Notes: generated by a model from the sequence alone, not told the origin. DNA of 13,915 nucleotides from an uncultured Eubacterium sp. (GCA_910577295.1 CAJTLS010000045.1:1-13915); one strand, 5' to 3'; numbered from the stretch's first letter, positions 5,946 through 13,813 are shown. Translations and numbers: made by a program.

Positions 5946-8818
5946 GACAAAAATGGAAAGAATGGAGAGAAAAGAGCCGCGTTTTCGATATTATCTGTCG
6001 AATCATCGCATTTCCTTTTCTTGTCATTTACTATTTTCTCTCGTTTATTCTTCGGTTTTCAAAAATAATTCTCAATATCTTTTTATTAATTCTTATCGTG
6101 TGCGGAATTACCGGCGGCATTCTCTATGCGAAATTTCTTCCAATGTACGAAGATGCCAGCGCACAGGCATATGAAAAATTATCCAATTTGAATGAGAATA
6201 GTTTCCACATGTTTTCCAATACGGTAATTTATGATACCAACGGAAAAAAGATAGGAGAAATCGACAGTGGTTCTTATAAATATGTAAAGATAAATAAAAT
6301 TTCACATTACATACAGAACGGCTACATTGCTACCGAAGACAAAAAATTCATGCAGCACGGCGGCGTCGATTTACAATCCATTTTCCGCGCCGGCATTTCC
6401 CTCATCAGCCACGATGGGGAAATCCGTCAAGGGGGAAGCACCATTACCCAACAGGTCATTAAAAATAATTTTCTCTCACAGGAACAGACGTTTTCCCGTA
6501 AAATGACGGAAGTACTTCTGGCTCCTGCTCTGGAGCGCAAATTTAATAAAGCGGATATAATGGAGTTTTATTGCAACAGTAACTATTACGGCAACCGTTG
6601 TTACGGCGTAGAGACGGCAAGCAGATTCTACTTCGGCTGTTCCGCCAAAGACGTAACGCTTGCTCAGGCTGCGATGTTATGCGGTATTTCCAACAGTCCT
6701 AACAACTATAATCCAATTGCCAGCATGAAATTGGCCAAGGAAAAGCAGAAGCAGGTTCTTGAACATATGCTGGAGCAGAATTATATTACAGAGAAAGAAT
6801 TTAACAAAGCACAGAAAGAAGAAATTACGATTGTCGGTTTGGATACAAAAGCTTCCTCCGAAAATTATATGGTAAGTTATGCCATTGACTGTGCCGCAAT
6901 CCAACTTATGAAACAAAATGATTTTCCGTTCCAATACACGTTCAAGACACAAAAAGAGCAAAAAGCATACGACAAGAAATATTCCGCGGAATACCGCAAA
7001 CACTCGGCTGAAATCCGCGCCGGCGGCTATCAGCTATACACTTCGCTGAACCCAAAATTGCAAAAGAAATTACAGGATTCGGTTTCCAAAAATCTTGCCA
7101 CCTTTACAGAGAAAGACAAGAAAACAAAGAAATACGCCTTGCAAAGCGCCGCTATGTGCATTGATAACGAAACTCAATTTGTCGTCGCCGTAGTCGGCGG
7201 CCGTACGAAAAACGACCAGTATAACCGCGCCTTTCTATCTAAGAGACAGCCGGGGTCTACCATCAAGCCATTGTTGGATTATGCACCCGCTATTGATAAC
7301 GGTATTATTAACGGTTCCACAATTTACTGTGACGAAAAGGTATATTGGGACGATACGAATAAGGAAAGTTACAGTCCGTCAAACAGCGGCGGTCGTTACC
7401 GCGGCAATGTCTCTGTCCGTGAGGCGCTGGCAAGAAGTATCAATACCGTGGCATTTCAGGTGTTTAAAGATGTCGGGCCGGAAATCTCTTTAGAATATTT
7501 GGACAAGCTGCATTTTTCCTCGCTTTCCTTTGCCGATAATTCCGCTCCCGCCATATCTCTCGGTGGTTTTACCCACGGCGTGACGATCCACGATATGTGC
7601 CGCGGCTACGCCACATTGGAAAACAATGGCAAAATGAGTTCCCGCACATGTCTGGTAAGTATCGTACACGAAACCGACGGCACCATTTACGAGACGCCGG
7701 AGCTGGAAGACAGTGAGAGCGAAGTTTTTTCGGCGGACACTTCTTTCATCATGAAAGATATTATGCAGGGAACCTTTCAGGAAGGTTACGGTACCGGACA
7801 TTCTGGATATAACGACAATCAGATTTATGCAGGCAAAACAGGTACTACAAGCAGCAATAAGGATGCATGGTTCTGCGGCTTTAGTTCCTACTATACAACT
7901 GCCGTATGGATTGGCTACGATACTCCGCGCAAAATGCCAGGTATGTATGGAAATACCTATCCTCTGCGCATCTGGTCTGCATTTATGAATGACGTCCATA
8001 AAAATAAAGAACCGCAAAACTTTGAAATACCGAATACGATTGAATTGCGCCGTATATCCGGCGGTAATCTCACGGATTCTTCCCGCGAAATTTCTTATTC
8101 TGATAAGAAGCGCTACTACAGTCAGCGTCCTCACGGGTATGATTACTACTCGCAGCAAAATGACAGCCGAAAATCCGTCTGGGAAAAAGAATATAAGCTA
8201 TCCGCCGCAAAATCAGCAGCTGGTAAGGCCGTTACCGCATTTGAGAAGTATAAAATAGACGATATAAAATCGGCCAGTGCTTTCGAAACCGAGTATGACA
8301 AAGTGATGGCCGTCATCCACAAAATACCGGATGAATACGAACAAACTCCTTATACGGAACGGGCTGCCAAAAAATATAATTCTCTGATTTCCGTTGTAAA
8401 AGAGAAATGGCAGAAAGTAATTGAGGAAGAAAGAGAATCGGAAATTGAGCGAAGACAAAAACAGCAAAAAGTAGACGCTGAAGATTCGTCCGACCGGGCA
8501 AACAGTACACTTAAAGCAAATCGTCTGAAGAAAGCGAAATGGTACATCGATACGCTTAAGAAGCGAAAATATTTAACTTCTACTACAAAAGCGCTTATTC
8601 GGGACGGCAAAGCTGCCATCCGAAAGCTAAAAGGATACGGCGAATACAATTCCTATAAGAAAAGTTTTGACAGTGCGGTACAGCGCGCGAATACTTTACC
8701 GAAAAAGAAAAATAATCCGGTGATTCCACCGGATGACTCAGATAAACACCCTGTAAATCCGGACAAGTACACAGACCCGACAACCACACCATCTGATACA
8801 CCGGCCCCGACACAATAG
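5942..8818 (+). CDS. Class A penicillin-binding protein (bifunctional PBP1A-type glycosyltransferase/transpeptidase)
   Basis: The 958-aa membrane protein polymerises lipid II and cross-links peptidoglycan on the outer face of the membrane. A hydrophobic region spans about 20-64. The GT51 domain follows, with TEDKKFMQHGG (catalytic Glu132), GGSTITQQ (164-171) and RKMTE (186-190, second catalytic Glu190). The transpeptidase domain has STIK with nucleophile Ser439, SIN at 499-501 and KTGT at 632-635, so both active sites are intact. After about residue 690 comes an unusual 260-residue cytoplasm-like charged tail with predicted helices (about 745-920) and a Pro/Asp/Thr-rich end (920-958); topologically it must be outside the cell. 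The start has GGGAGG eight bases upstream and overlaps the preceding gene by four bases. Its stop is nine bases from the stop of the convergent EIIC gene, and no plus-strand terminator is visible. Confidence 0.95.
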   Translation: MRQKWKEWREKSRVFDIICRIIAFPFLVIYYFLSFILRFSKIILNIFLLILIVCGITGGILYAKFLPMYEDASAQAYEKLSNLNENSFHMFSNTVIYDTNGKKIGEIDSGSYKYVKINKISHYIQNGYIATEDKKFMQHGGVDLQSIFRAGISLISHDGEIRQGGSTITQQVIKNNFLSQEQTFSRKMTEVLLAPALERKFNKADIMEFYCNSNYYGNRCYGVETASRFYFGCSAKDVTLAQAAMLCGISNSPNNYNPIASMKLAKEKQKQVLEHMLEQNYITEKEFNKAQKEEITIVGLDTKASSENYMVSYAIDCAAIQLMKQNDFPFQYTFKTQKEQKAYDKKYSAEYRKHSAEIRAGGYQLYTSLNPKLQKKLQDSVSKNLATFTEKDKKTKKYALQSAAMCIDNETQFVVAVVGGRTKNDQYNRAFLSKRQPGSTIKPLLDYAPAIDNGIINGSTIYCDEKVYWDDTNKESYSPSNSGGRYRGNVSVREALARSINTVAFQVFKDVGPEISLEYLDKLHFSSLSFADNSAPAISLGGFTHGVTIHDMCRGYATLENNGKMSSRTCLVSIVHETDGTIYETPELEDSESEVFSADTSFIMKDIMQGTFQEGYGTGHSGYNDNQIYAGKTGTTSSNKDAWFCGFSSYYTTAVWIGYDTPRKMPGMYGNTYPLRIWSAFMNDVHKNKEPQNFEIPNTIELRRISGGNLTDSSREISYSDKKRYYSQRPHGYDYYSQQNDSRKSVWEKEYKLSAAKSAAGKAVTAFEKYKIDDIKSASAFETEYDKVMAVIHKIPDEYEQTPYTERAAKKYNSLISVVKEKWQKVIEEERESEIERRQKQQKVDAEDSSDRANSTLKANRLKKAKWYIDTLKKRKYLTSTTKALIRDGKAAIRKLKGYGEYNSYKKSFDSAVQRANTLPKKKNNPVIPPDDSDKHPVNPDKYTDPTTTPSDTPAPTQ
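8701..8734 (-). terminator. Minus-strand terminator inside the 3' end of the PBP gene
   Basis: ATCCGGTG (8715-8722) pairs perfectly with CACCGGAT (8727-8734) around a 4-nt loop. In the minus direction it is followed by TATTTTTCTTTTTC. It lies about 95 nt beyond the EIIC stop codon, so it fits as the terminator of the LRR-CAP-EIIC transcript, although the same bases encode Lys/Asn/Pro codons of the PBP tail. Confidence 0.6.
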
Positions 8819-8827
8819 AATCGTATA

Positions 8828-9919
8828 TTACAGTTTCATGTCCCCATCCTTTACCCAGCCGAATCTTCGCACCATTTCATGGATGGGAACACATAGCAAA
8901 ACAGGCAGGACAAACGATACTCCAAGCAGGCCGGCCCAATCGAAAATAGTGACTGCCTCCCTGCTGCCGTTTACCACCTCCTGAAGCCAGCCGCTATAGA
9001 CACCAATCTGTCCGACGAAACCGCAAGTACCCATACCGGAAGAAACCGGCGTTCCGTTCATCTCCAGATGAAACAGACAGGTGGCAATTGGCCCTGTAAT
9101 AGCGGAAGTTACGATAGGGGCTATCCATATGCGCGGATTTCTGACGATATTCCCCATCTGCAGCATTGATGTACCGATCCCCTGCGAGATAACGCCTCCC
9201 CAACGGTTTTCGCGAAATGAAATGGCGGCAAAGCCAATCATTTGCGCACAGCAACCCGCTAACGCCGCCCCGCCTGCCAGTCCGGTCAGTCCCAGCGCGG
9301 CACAGATGGCTGCGGAAGAAATCGGGAGCGTCAGTGCAATACCTACAAAAACCGAGACGAGTATTCCCATCCAGAATGGCTGTAAGCCTGTGGCCCACAT
9401 AATCACCTCACCCGCTTTCATGGCAGCGAGGCCAAGATACGGCGCCCACCAAACAGAAAGCGCTATGCCGCTGCCAATTGTCACCAGCGGCGTAACGAGT
9501 ATATCTATCTTCGTCTCTCCAGATACTGCCTTTCCCACTTCTGCCGATAAAATAGAAATAACTAATACCGCCAGTGGCCCGCCTGCACCTCCAAGCGCAT
9601 TTGCTGAGAAACCAACAGTAATCAGTGAAAACAGGATAAGCGGAGAACATTTCAGTGCATAGCCAATGGCAACAGCCATCGCCGGCCCACTCATGGCGGC
9701 GGCCAAATCTCCTGCCGTATATGCCGTGCCATTAACTTTAGCAAGAGCCGCCGTCAAAAAAGGAATATGGAACTGCGTTCCAAGCGTATTCAAAATCGTT
9801 CCTATCAGCAGCGTAGCAAACAATCCCTGCGCCATTGCTCCCATGGCATCGACACCGTATCTCTTCGCAGAAATCTCAATATCTTTCCTCTTCAGAAATG
9901 CTCTTACCTTTTTACCCAT
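8828..9919 (-). CDS. PTS_EIIC_2 family membrane protein (PfoR-like sugar transporter subunit IIC)
   Basis: The 363-aa protein is strongly hydrophobic, with about eight to ten membrane segments and many Gly/Ala-rich helices. The start, KRYGVDAMGAMAQGLFATLLIGTIL, and internal blocks such as NALGGAGGPLAVL, FRENRWGGVISQGIGTSMLQMGNI and MNGTPVSSGMGTCGFVGQIG are typical of the PTS_EIIC_2 group, which includes Clostridium perfringens PfoR. Members resemble the EIIC permease of phosphotransferase systems, but no EIIA or EIIB gene lies in this window and the substrate cannot be told. GAAAGGA lies about eight bases before ATG 9919. It starts 36 nt after the CAP gene on the same strand; a TATAAC-like hexamer lies in the gap, but without a good -35. 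It is probably co-transcribed with the two secreted-protein genes upstream. Transport against regulatory role is unresolved. Confidence 0.88.
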   Translation of the reverse strand: MGKKVRAFLKRKDIEISAKRYGVDAMGAMAQGLFATLLIGTILNTLGTQFHIPFLTAALAKVNGTAYTAGDLAAAMSGPAMAVAIGYALKCSPLILFSLITVGFSANALGGAGGPLAVLVISILSAEVGKAVSGETKIDILVTPLVTIGSGIALSVWWAPYLGLAAMKAGEVIMWATGLQPFWMGILVSVFVGIALTLPISSAAICAALGLTGLAGGAALAGCCAQMIGFAAISFRENRWGGVISQGIGTSMLQMGNIVRNPRIWIAPIVTSAITGPIATCLFHLEMNGTPVSSGMGTCGFVGQIGVYSGWLQEVVNGSREAVTIFDWAGLLGVSFVLPVLLCVPIHEMVRRFGWVKDGDMKL

Positions 9920-9955
9920 CTGTAAAGTCCTTTCAAATATTTAGTATTCGTTATA

Positions 9956-11320
9956 CTATTTTACAATTTTACTCTTTACCGCCGACCAAGCAGAATAATA
10001 CTTTTTCCCGTTCTTCTCTTTGCCAACGGTTCGAATGCGCACATAATATTTCTTTTTTGCCTTTAATTTCTTTATTGTCGCTTTCGTCTTTTTTCGCCCG
10101 TTGATGGTAAGAGTTTTCGTTGTTTTTCGCTTAAACTTCTTATTCGCTGCACACTGTAATTGATATCCCATTACATTTTTCGCACCCTTTTTCCAACGGA
10201 CAGCCAGTTTTCTTTTGCCGGCTGTGACAGATTTCAGCTTTGTTTTTTTCATTATTACTTTACTTTTCTTATTCCCCGTTCCGCCGTTTGTATCACCGGA
10301 CTTCACCTCTTTGGAAGAATCTGCGGACGTTTGCACTCCTTTTTCTACGGTGATGGAAAAACTCGATGTAAGACTTCCAGCCCTTGCTGTTATTGTGGCA
10401 GAGCCGCCTTTCTTTGCCGATACTACACCTGTAGAGTTGACTTCCAGTACCGAGGAATCCGAAGATGTCCATGTCTGATTTCCCAAAAGAATAACACTAC
10501 TGTCACTTCCCTGATAGGAGGTTACCGCACGCAAAGAATATTGTCTTCTGTCTCCTACGGCTAACCGGCTGCCGGAAGTTCCAGATATAATATAGTCCTG
10601 TTTTATAGCGGTCTGTTTCAAAAAACTTGTCTGGAGCTGTATTTTCTGAATGGCATCCGCAACCGGCGGCATATAAGACCCGTCCGTTTCTCCTCCGCTT
10701 GCAAACCTGCCGCACGTACTGTTTGGAAAAACTCCGTCTGCGGAATAAAACGTTCCCACTCCAACATAGATATTGCGGGGATTAATCATACTCGTATAGT
10801 GTCCCGTAACTGCCGATGCATTTTGACTGACCCAGTCTTTCTTTTCCTCATACCACTGATTGACGCCGAACAGCATAGTTTTCGAAAAATTCCAAGCGAG
10901 AACTTCCGCACCGCCGGAAACATGATTCGGAGAATTTATATCGAAACAACTTGCTCCGCTCGTTCTTATATGGTCGGGTACAATGCTGGCTTCGGCCGCA
11001 CGAATGCGCGCCACATATTCCAAATCCGACGACCACTGCATCGGTTTATAATCATTCATTGTGAGCACTTGCGATGGATTTTGAGGGTTGGGAACTCCCT
11101 CCTGACAGGCCTCCTGCCGAATCGCATTGATGCGCTCCAACACTGCCTCTGCCTCCGTAATATATTCTCCTTCCACACCTGCTTCCATGCAATTTTCTGC
11201 TATCTCTGTACGGTCGGACGATAAAATTTGAGTATTAGCGCTTCTTGCCTGCACCATATCTGCCTGACTAAATAACAGCGCCGCTGTCAATGCTACGGCA
11301 ATCATTTGTTTTTTCTTCAT
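9956..11320 (-). CDS. Secreted CAP-domain protein with Ig-like (Big_2) and fibronectin type III domains
   Basis: The 454-aa protein begins with a classical signal peptide (KKK, a hydrophobic core, likely cut near ...VQA at about 25). A CAP/SCP domain spans about 55-215 with the expected tetrad in view: His117 in DHIRTSG, Glu139 in GGAEV, Glu158/159 in QWYEEKKDW and His174 in TGHYTSM. A bacterial Ig-like domain (about 245-326) contains the typical TWTSSDSSVLEV...GVVSAKKGGSATITA pattern. After a Ser/Gly/Lys linker, a very basic fibronectin III-like domain (about 363-454) ends the protein. No sortase motif or anchor is seen, so it is probably secreted or held by charge to the wall. AGGAGG lies six bases before the ATG. 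It starts 21 nt after the LRR gene, implying one operon. CAP domains have diverse functions; none can be assigned here. Confidence 0.9.
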   Translation of the reverse strand: MKKKQMIAVALTAALLFSQADMVQARSANTQILSSDRTEIAENCMEAGVEGEYITEAEAVLERINAIRQEACQEGVPNPQNPSQVLTMNDYKPMQWSSDLEYVARIRAAEASIVPDHIRTSGASCFDINSPNHVSGGAEVLAWNFSKTMLFGVNQWYEEKKDWVSQNASAVTGHYTSMINPRNIYVGVGTFYSADGVFPNSTCGRFASGGETDGSYMPPVADAIQKIQLQTSFLKQTAIKQDYIISGTSGSRLAVGDRRQYSLRAVTSYQGSDSSVILLGNQTWTSSDSSVLEVNSTGVVSAKKGGSATITARAGSLTSSFSITVEKGVQTSADSSKEVKSGDTNGGTGNKKSKVIMKKTKLKSVTAGKRKLAVRWKKGAKNVMGYQLQCAANKKFKRKTTKTLTINGRKKTKATIKKLKAKKKYYVRIRTVGKEKNGKKYYSAWSAVKSKIVK

Positions 11321-11341
11321 CTCTTTCCTCCTGCTTTTACT

Positions 11342-12616
11342 CTAAAAGGTATGCCATTCTTCTTTTTCCGTATACTCATAAAGGTCAAGCTTTTTATACC
11401 AGTTTTTATAAACAGACAGTGAAGCTTTTGGTACATAGATATCACAAAAAACTGGAAGCGAGGCGGCATAATAGCCTCCCTTTTTTTCTACCTGCGGGGG
11501 CGTAGCGCCACGAAAATATACTTTCGCCAACCCACTTACAGAAAGCACTTCATCCCAATTTTTCCCAAGCCAGATGACACTCGCCGGAATATCCAGCAAA
11601 TACAACTGCCTGTCTTCACTCAGCGAACCGCAAAGCGAGGAGGCTCCCGTCAGCTTTTTTACTTTATCCGAAATGGCAAGCTGTGCATTCTTTGCGATAC
11701 CGACAACGAAAGAAGCGTCCTTTTTACTGTAAATACACTGACCGTCCACAGCATAGATTGGATTCATTTCATCGACAGTAATAGTCTCTATTTTTGTTCC
11801 CGATATGCTGTCTCTCTTTAGATTTGTTACATATTTTCCTAGCTCTATGTTTTTAACTTGAGAATTAAAAAATGCTCCGCTTTCAATTGTCTGCACCGTA
11901 TCAGGAACAGTAATGTTTGTTTTCTTTGGGATTGCCCAAATCAAAGTTTTATTATCTTTTGACATCAGTATATCGTTACTCACCGTATATTTCTTATTTT
12001 TGCGCGACAGCGTCACTTTGTCCAGTTTCGGACAATCGTCAAAACATAAATAATTGGAAAATGATGACAGACTTTTCGGCAGTTTTACCTCTTTTAGTTT
12101 CTTGCAGCCATAAAATGTCTCTGCATGCAAAGCTTTAACCTTATCCGGTATCTTGACTTTCGTCAGCGCACTCATCCCACTAAAAGAAGTATAGTCAATT
12201 TTTGTTACCGTAGACGGCAGTGACATTGTCCTGATTTTACTGTTTGCCCTGCAATAACCGTCAACCCCATGTGCATACTCCACCCATATGTCAAATATGT
12301 TCTTATAAAATTCGTCATCACCATCGCCCATGATTGACATGTCCGCCCCAATACGCGTCACAGCGGCCTTTTTAACTTTCTTTGGAAACTTCAGGCTTGT
12401 CGGTGAAGCCTTTTTCTTCTTTGTCTTCACTAAGTACACCCAACTCTTCTTTTTGTCCTTGGACAAATGGGCATAAAACTTAAATTTCCCCTTTGTGACA
12501 GTGTAGGTTTTCTTTTTGTCCCATGTTACCGCTTTTCCCTCTCTCACTCCGGTAAATATGCCGCATACTGCTAAAAGCATAAAGACAACAATTCCATTTG
12601 CAATTTTTCTTCTCAT
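11342..12616 (-). CDS. Secreted BspA-like leucine-rich-repeat (LRR_5) protein
   Basis: From ATG 12616 the protein is 424 aa: a signal peptide (MRRK, a hydrophobic core, cut near residue 29), a basic N-terminal beta-like region to about 120, then BspA-type leucine-rich repeats from about 126 to 300. Typical units are MSLPSTVTKIDYTSF, VKIPDKVKALHAETFYGCKK and ITVPDTVQTIESGAFF. The end contains the IYVPKASLSVYKNW unit common at the C-terminus of such proteins. No wall-anchor motif is visible. The frame stays open to a GTG at 12760, but those 48 codons encode three perfect hairpins, whereas ATG 12616 has GGAGG six bases upstream and begins a real signal peptide, so 12616 is chosen. It is first of an apparent operon with the CAP protein and EIIC. 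BspA-like proteins often mediate adhesion; here that is inference. Confidence 0.88.
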   Translation of the reverse strand: MRRKIANGIVVFMLLAVCGIFTGVREGKAVTWDKKKTYTVTKGKFKFYAHLSKDKKKSWVYLVKTKKKKASPTSLKFPKKVKKAAVTRIGADMSIMGDGDDEFYKNIFDIWVEYAHGVDGYCRANSKIRTMSLPSTVTKIDYTSFSGMSALTKVKIPDKVKALHAETFYGCKKLKEVKLPKSLSSFSNYLCFDDCPKLDKVTLSRKNKKYTVSNDILMSKDNKTLIWAIPKKTNITVPDTVQTIESGAFFNSQVKNIELGKYVTNLKRDSISGTKIETITVDEMNPIYAVDGQCIYSKKDASFVVGIAKNAQLAISDKVKKLTGASSLCGSLSEDRQLYLLDIPASVIWLGKNWDEVLSVSGLAKVYFRGATPPQVEKKGGYYAASLPVFCDIYVPKASLSVYKNWYKKLDLYEYTEKEEWHTF

Positions 12617-12627
12617 AAAATTCCTCC

Positions 12628-12765
12628 ATTCCAAAGCGCAGCGGAGGAAGTACGAGCAAAAAACAGCGGAGCTGTTTTTGCTCTGTACATCAATACTATT
12701 TGTGGCGCTTCGGCACAAATAGCGGTGCGAAAAATAAGCTATCGAGCTTATTTTTCGCACTAATC
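12628..12765. repeat. Three-hairpin element splitting the LRR gene's ribosome binding site (candidate miniature insertion)
   Basis: About 138 nt contain three consecutive strong inverted repeats. One runs 12650-12688: GTAC+GAGC-A6-CAGC against GCTG-T5-GCTC+GTAC with a 3-nt loop and two small bulges. One runs 12696-12722: CTATTTGTG against CACAAATAG with a C-TTCG-G top. One runs 12725-12760: a perfect 16-bp stem beginning GTGCGAAAAATAAGCT with a 4-nt loop. The element is flanked by GGAGGA on both sides (minus strand, 12622-12627 and 12766-12771), like a 6-bp target duplication. The ends are imperfectly inverted (ATTAGTGCG and ATTCCAAAGCG). Length plus one GGAGGA is 144 nt, and the minus frame stays open through it into the LRR gene. 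Confidence 0.5.
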
Positions 12766-12817
12766 TCCTCCTTTATATAGAAGATACGATTCAAAAGGCC
12801 CTAAAGTTGCAACTCCC

Positions 12818-13231
12818 CTATTCAACTTTCGCCTCCCCGTCATATTGCCCCAGTACGGTAATGCGCACAGGAAACTGCTCATATTCTTTGAGCAGCTCTC
12901 TGGCAGTCGCTAACGGAGTAAACCGATATACATTTTCGTCATGTCTGACATAATATTTTAATTCGAGAGCTCCACGCTGCTCCACTGCCAATTCGTCCGT
13001 TGTCCAGAACTCGTGATAGGATGTAAAGCGGTTACTCATAAAATTCTTCTCAAACAGGGCGTAGCCTTTTTCATCCTCGTACACATAATAGCACACCCCG
13101 TTTTCACAGAATATTTCAATATAGCGGAACACTTCCTTTTCATTGATCGCCGCCACATGGCAGTTCCAATCTGCTAACGCTTCTTTGACAACAATTCCCT
13201 CACGATATCCTTCTATCTTTTCCTCCAACAT
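12818..13231 (-). CDS. Hypothetical 137-aa protein
   Basis: I do not recognise this family. The protein is acidic, has no signal peptide or membrane segment, and contains many aromatic residues in a strand-rich centre (VFRYIEIFCENGVCYYVYEDEKGYALF), ending with VRITVLGQYDGEAKVE. It looks like a small soluble alpha/beta domain, plausibly complete. A modest RBS (GGATAGG) lies six bases before ATG 13231. A perfect TTGACA (13272-13277 by the minus strand) lies upstream, but the nearest TATA-like hexamers (around 13254-13261) are only 12-14 nt away, so the promoter is uncertain. No terminator was seen between it and the LRR unit 57 nt downstream of its stop, so it may feed transcription into that operon. 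Confidence 0.72.
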   Translation of the reverse strand: MLEEKIEGYREGIVVKEALADWNCHVAAINEKEVFRYIEIFCENGVCYYVYEDEKGYALFEKNFMSNRFTSYHEFWTTDELAVEQRGALELKYYVRHDENVYRFTPLATARELLKEYEQFPVRITVLGQYDGEAKVE

Positions 13232-13350
13232 ACAATACCTATCCTTCCTGTTCTATATAAAATCATTTCTTTGTCAACATTAATTTCCTTTTCTTAGCAG
13301 TTGTTTTACAACTACCCGTGATTGCTACATATAAACTCCAAATACATTTG

Positions 13351-13738
13351 TTACAAACAGACAAGCATCCCCTCATCAAATGCTTGTGTCAAAATTCCGA
13401 TTGTACCAGTAATCGTTATCCCCAACTTTTTAGCAACTTGCCTACCCTTATGCTCGTCCATCAACAATACATCCGAATGCTTTCATCCGCCAAAATGATT
13501 GCTTCACTTTCCCCGGCATCTAATTCGGTAAAATTCCGCGATATGGTAACGGATTTATGATTGTCCACTTCTTCCACATAAAGAAATTCACACTCTTGTA
13601 CCATTCTTACTTCTTAAAAAATGTTTCATTCTCTGTCAATTCCCGATATACTGCCTCTGGTATATAGACAACACTAAACAGTTTCTACAACAATTCTAAC
13701 TGTCCTGCTTTCATCAGCGAAATAATCAGTGTGGTACA
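13351..13738 (-). pseudogene. Decayed DUF3368 (PIN-like toxin) gene
   Basis: Reading the minus strand in pieces gives a recognisable DUF3368 protein: TTLIISLMKAGQLELL, stop, KLFSVVYIPEAVYRELTENET, frame change, EVRMVQECEFLYVEEV...ELDAGESEAIILADES, frame change, DVLLMDEHKGRQVAKKLGI followed by TGTIGILTQAFDEGML. Lesions are a TAG at 13685-13687 (AAG to TAG would explain it), a one-base loss near the six-base homopolymer at 13616-13621, and another one-base loss at about 13474-13478. The extreme N-terminus, with the first acidic residue expected in ...SDTTP..., is missing and replaced by antitoxin-like sequence. DUF3368 proteins are PIN-domain-like and usually the toxin half of toxin-antitoxin pairs. 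This copy cannot make a functional toxin. Confidence 0.8.
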
Positions 13739-13779
13739 ATTTCCTCCGGCACATCAATTTCTACCTTTGTCATTATCAT
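13726..13779 (-). pseudogene. Truncated antitoxin-like start (17 codons)
   Basis: A short minus-strand frame from ATG 13779, with AGGAG nine bases upstream, encodes MIMTKVEIDVPEE followed by four residues and a TGA at 13726-13728. The EIDVPEE start resembles the first strand of small UPF0175-type or ribbon-fold antitoxins that precede DUF3368 toxins. It runs directly into the toxin remnant, consistent with a deletion that removed the rest of the antitoxin and the first residues of the toxin. The family is a guess from 13 residues and context. Confidence 0.4.
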
Positions 13780-13813
13780 AGCAATCATCTCCTTACTTTT
13801 ACAAATATACTTA

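Noticed and set aside
7490..8158. 222-aa open frame on the minus strand
   Set aside because: It is antisense to the transpeptidase domain of the PBP, whose motifs are intact; no RBS or family resemblance.
9081..9662. 193-aa open frame on the plus strand
   Set aside because: It is a shadow of the EIIC gene, created by its Ala/Gly-rich codons; the translation is a low-complexity Pro/Ser/Ala sequence.
12617..12760. 48-codon N-terminal extension of the LRR protein from GTG 12760
   Set aside because: It encodes the hairpin element and precedes a complete signal peptide with its own RBS at ATG 12616. It is kept as a finding because the outer SD is strong, but not as part of the protein.
13318..13560. 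80-aa open frame on the plus strand
   Set aside because: It lies antisense to the DUF3368 pseudogene, whose minus-strand fragments match the family; no RBS supports the plus frame.
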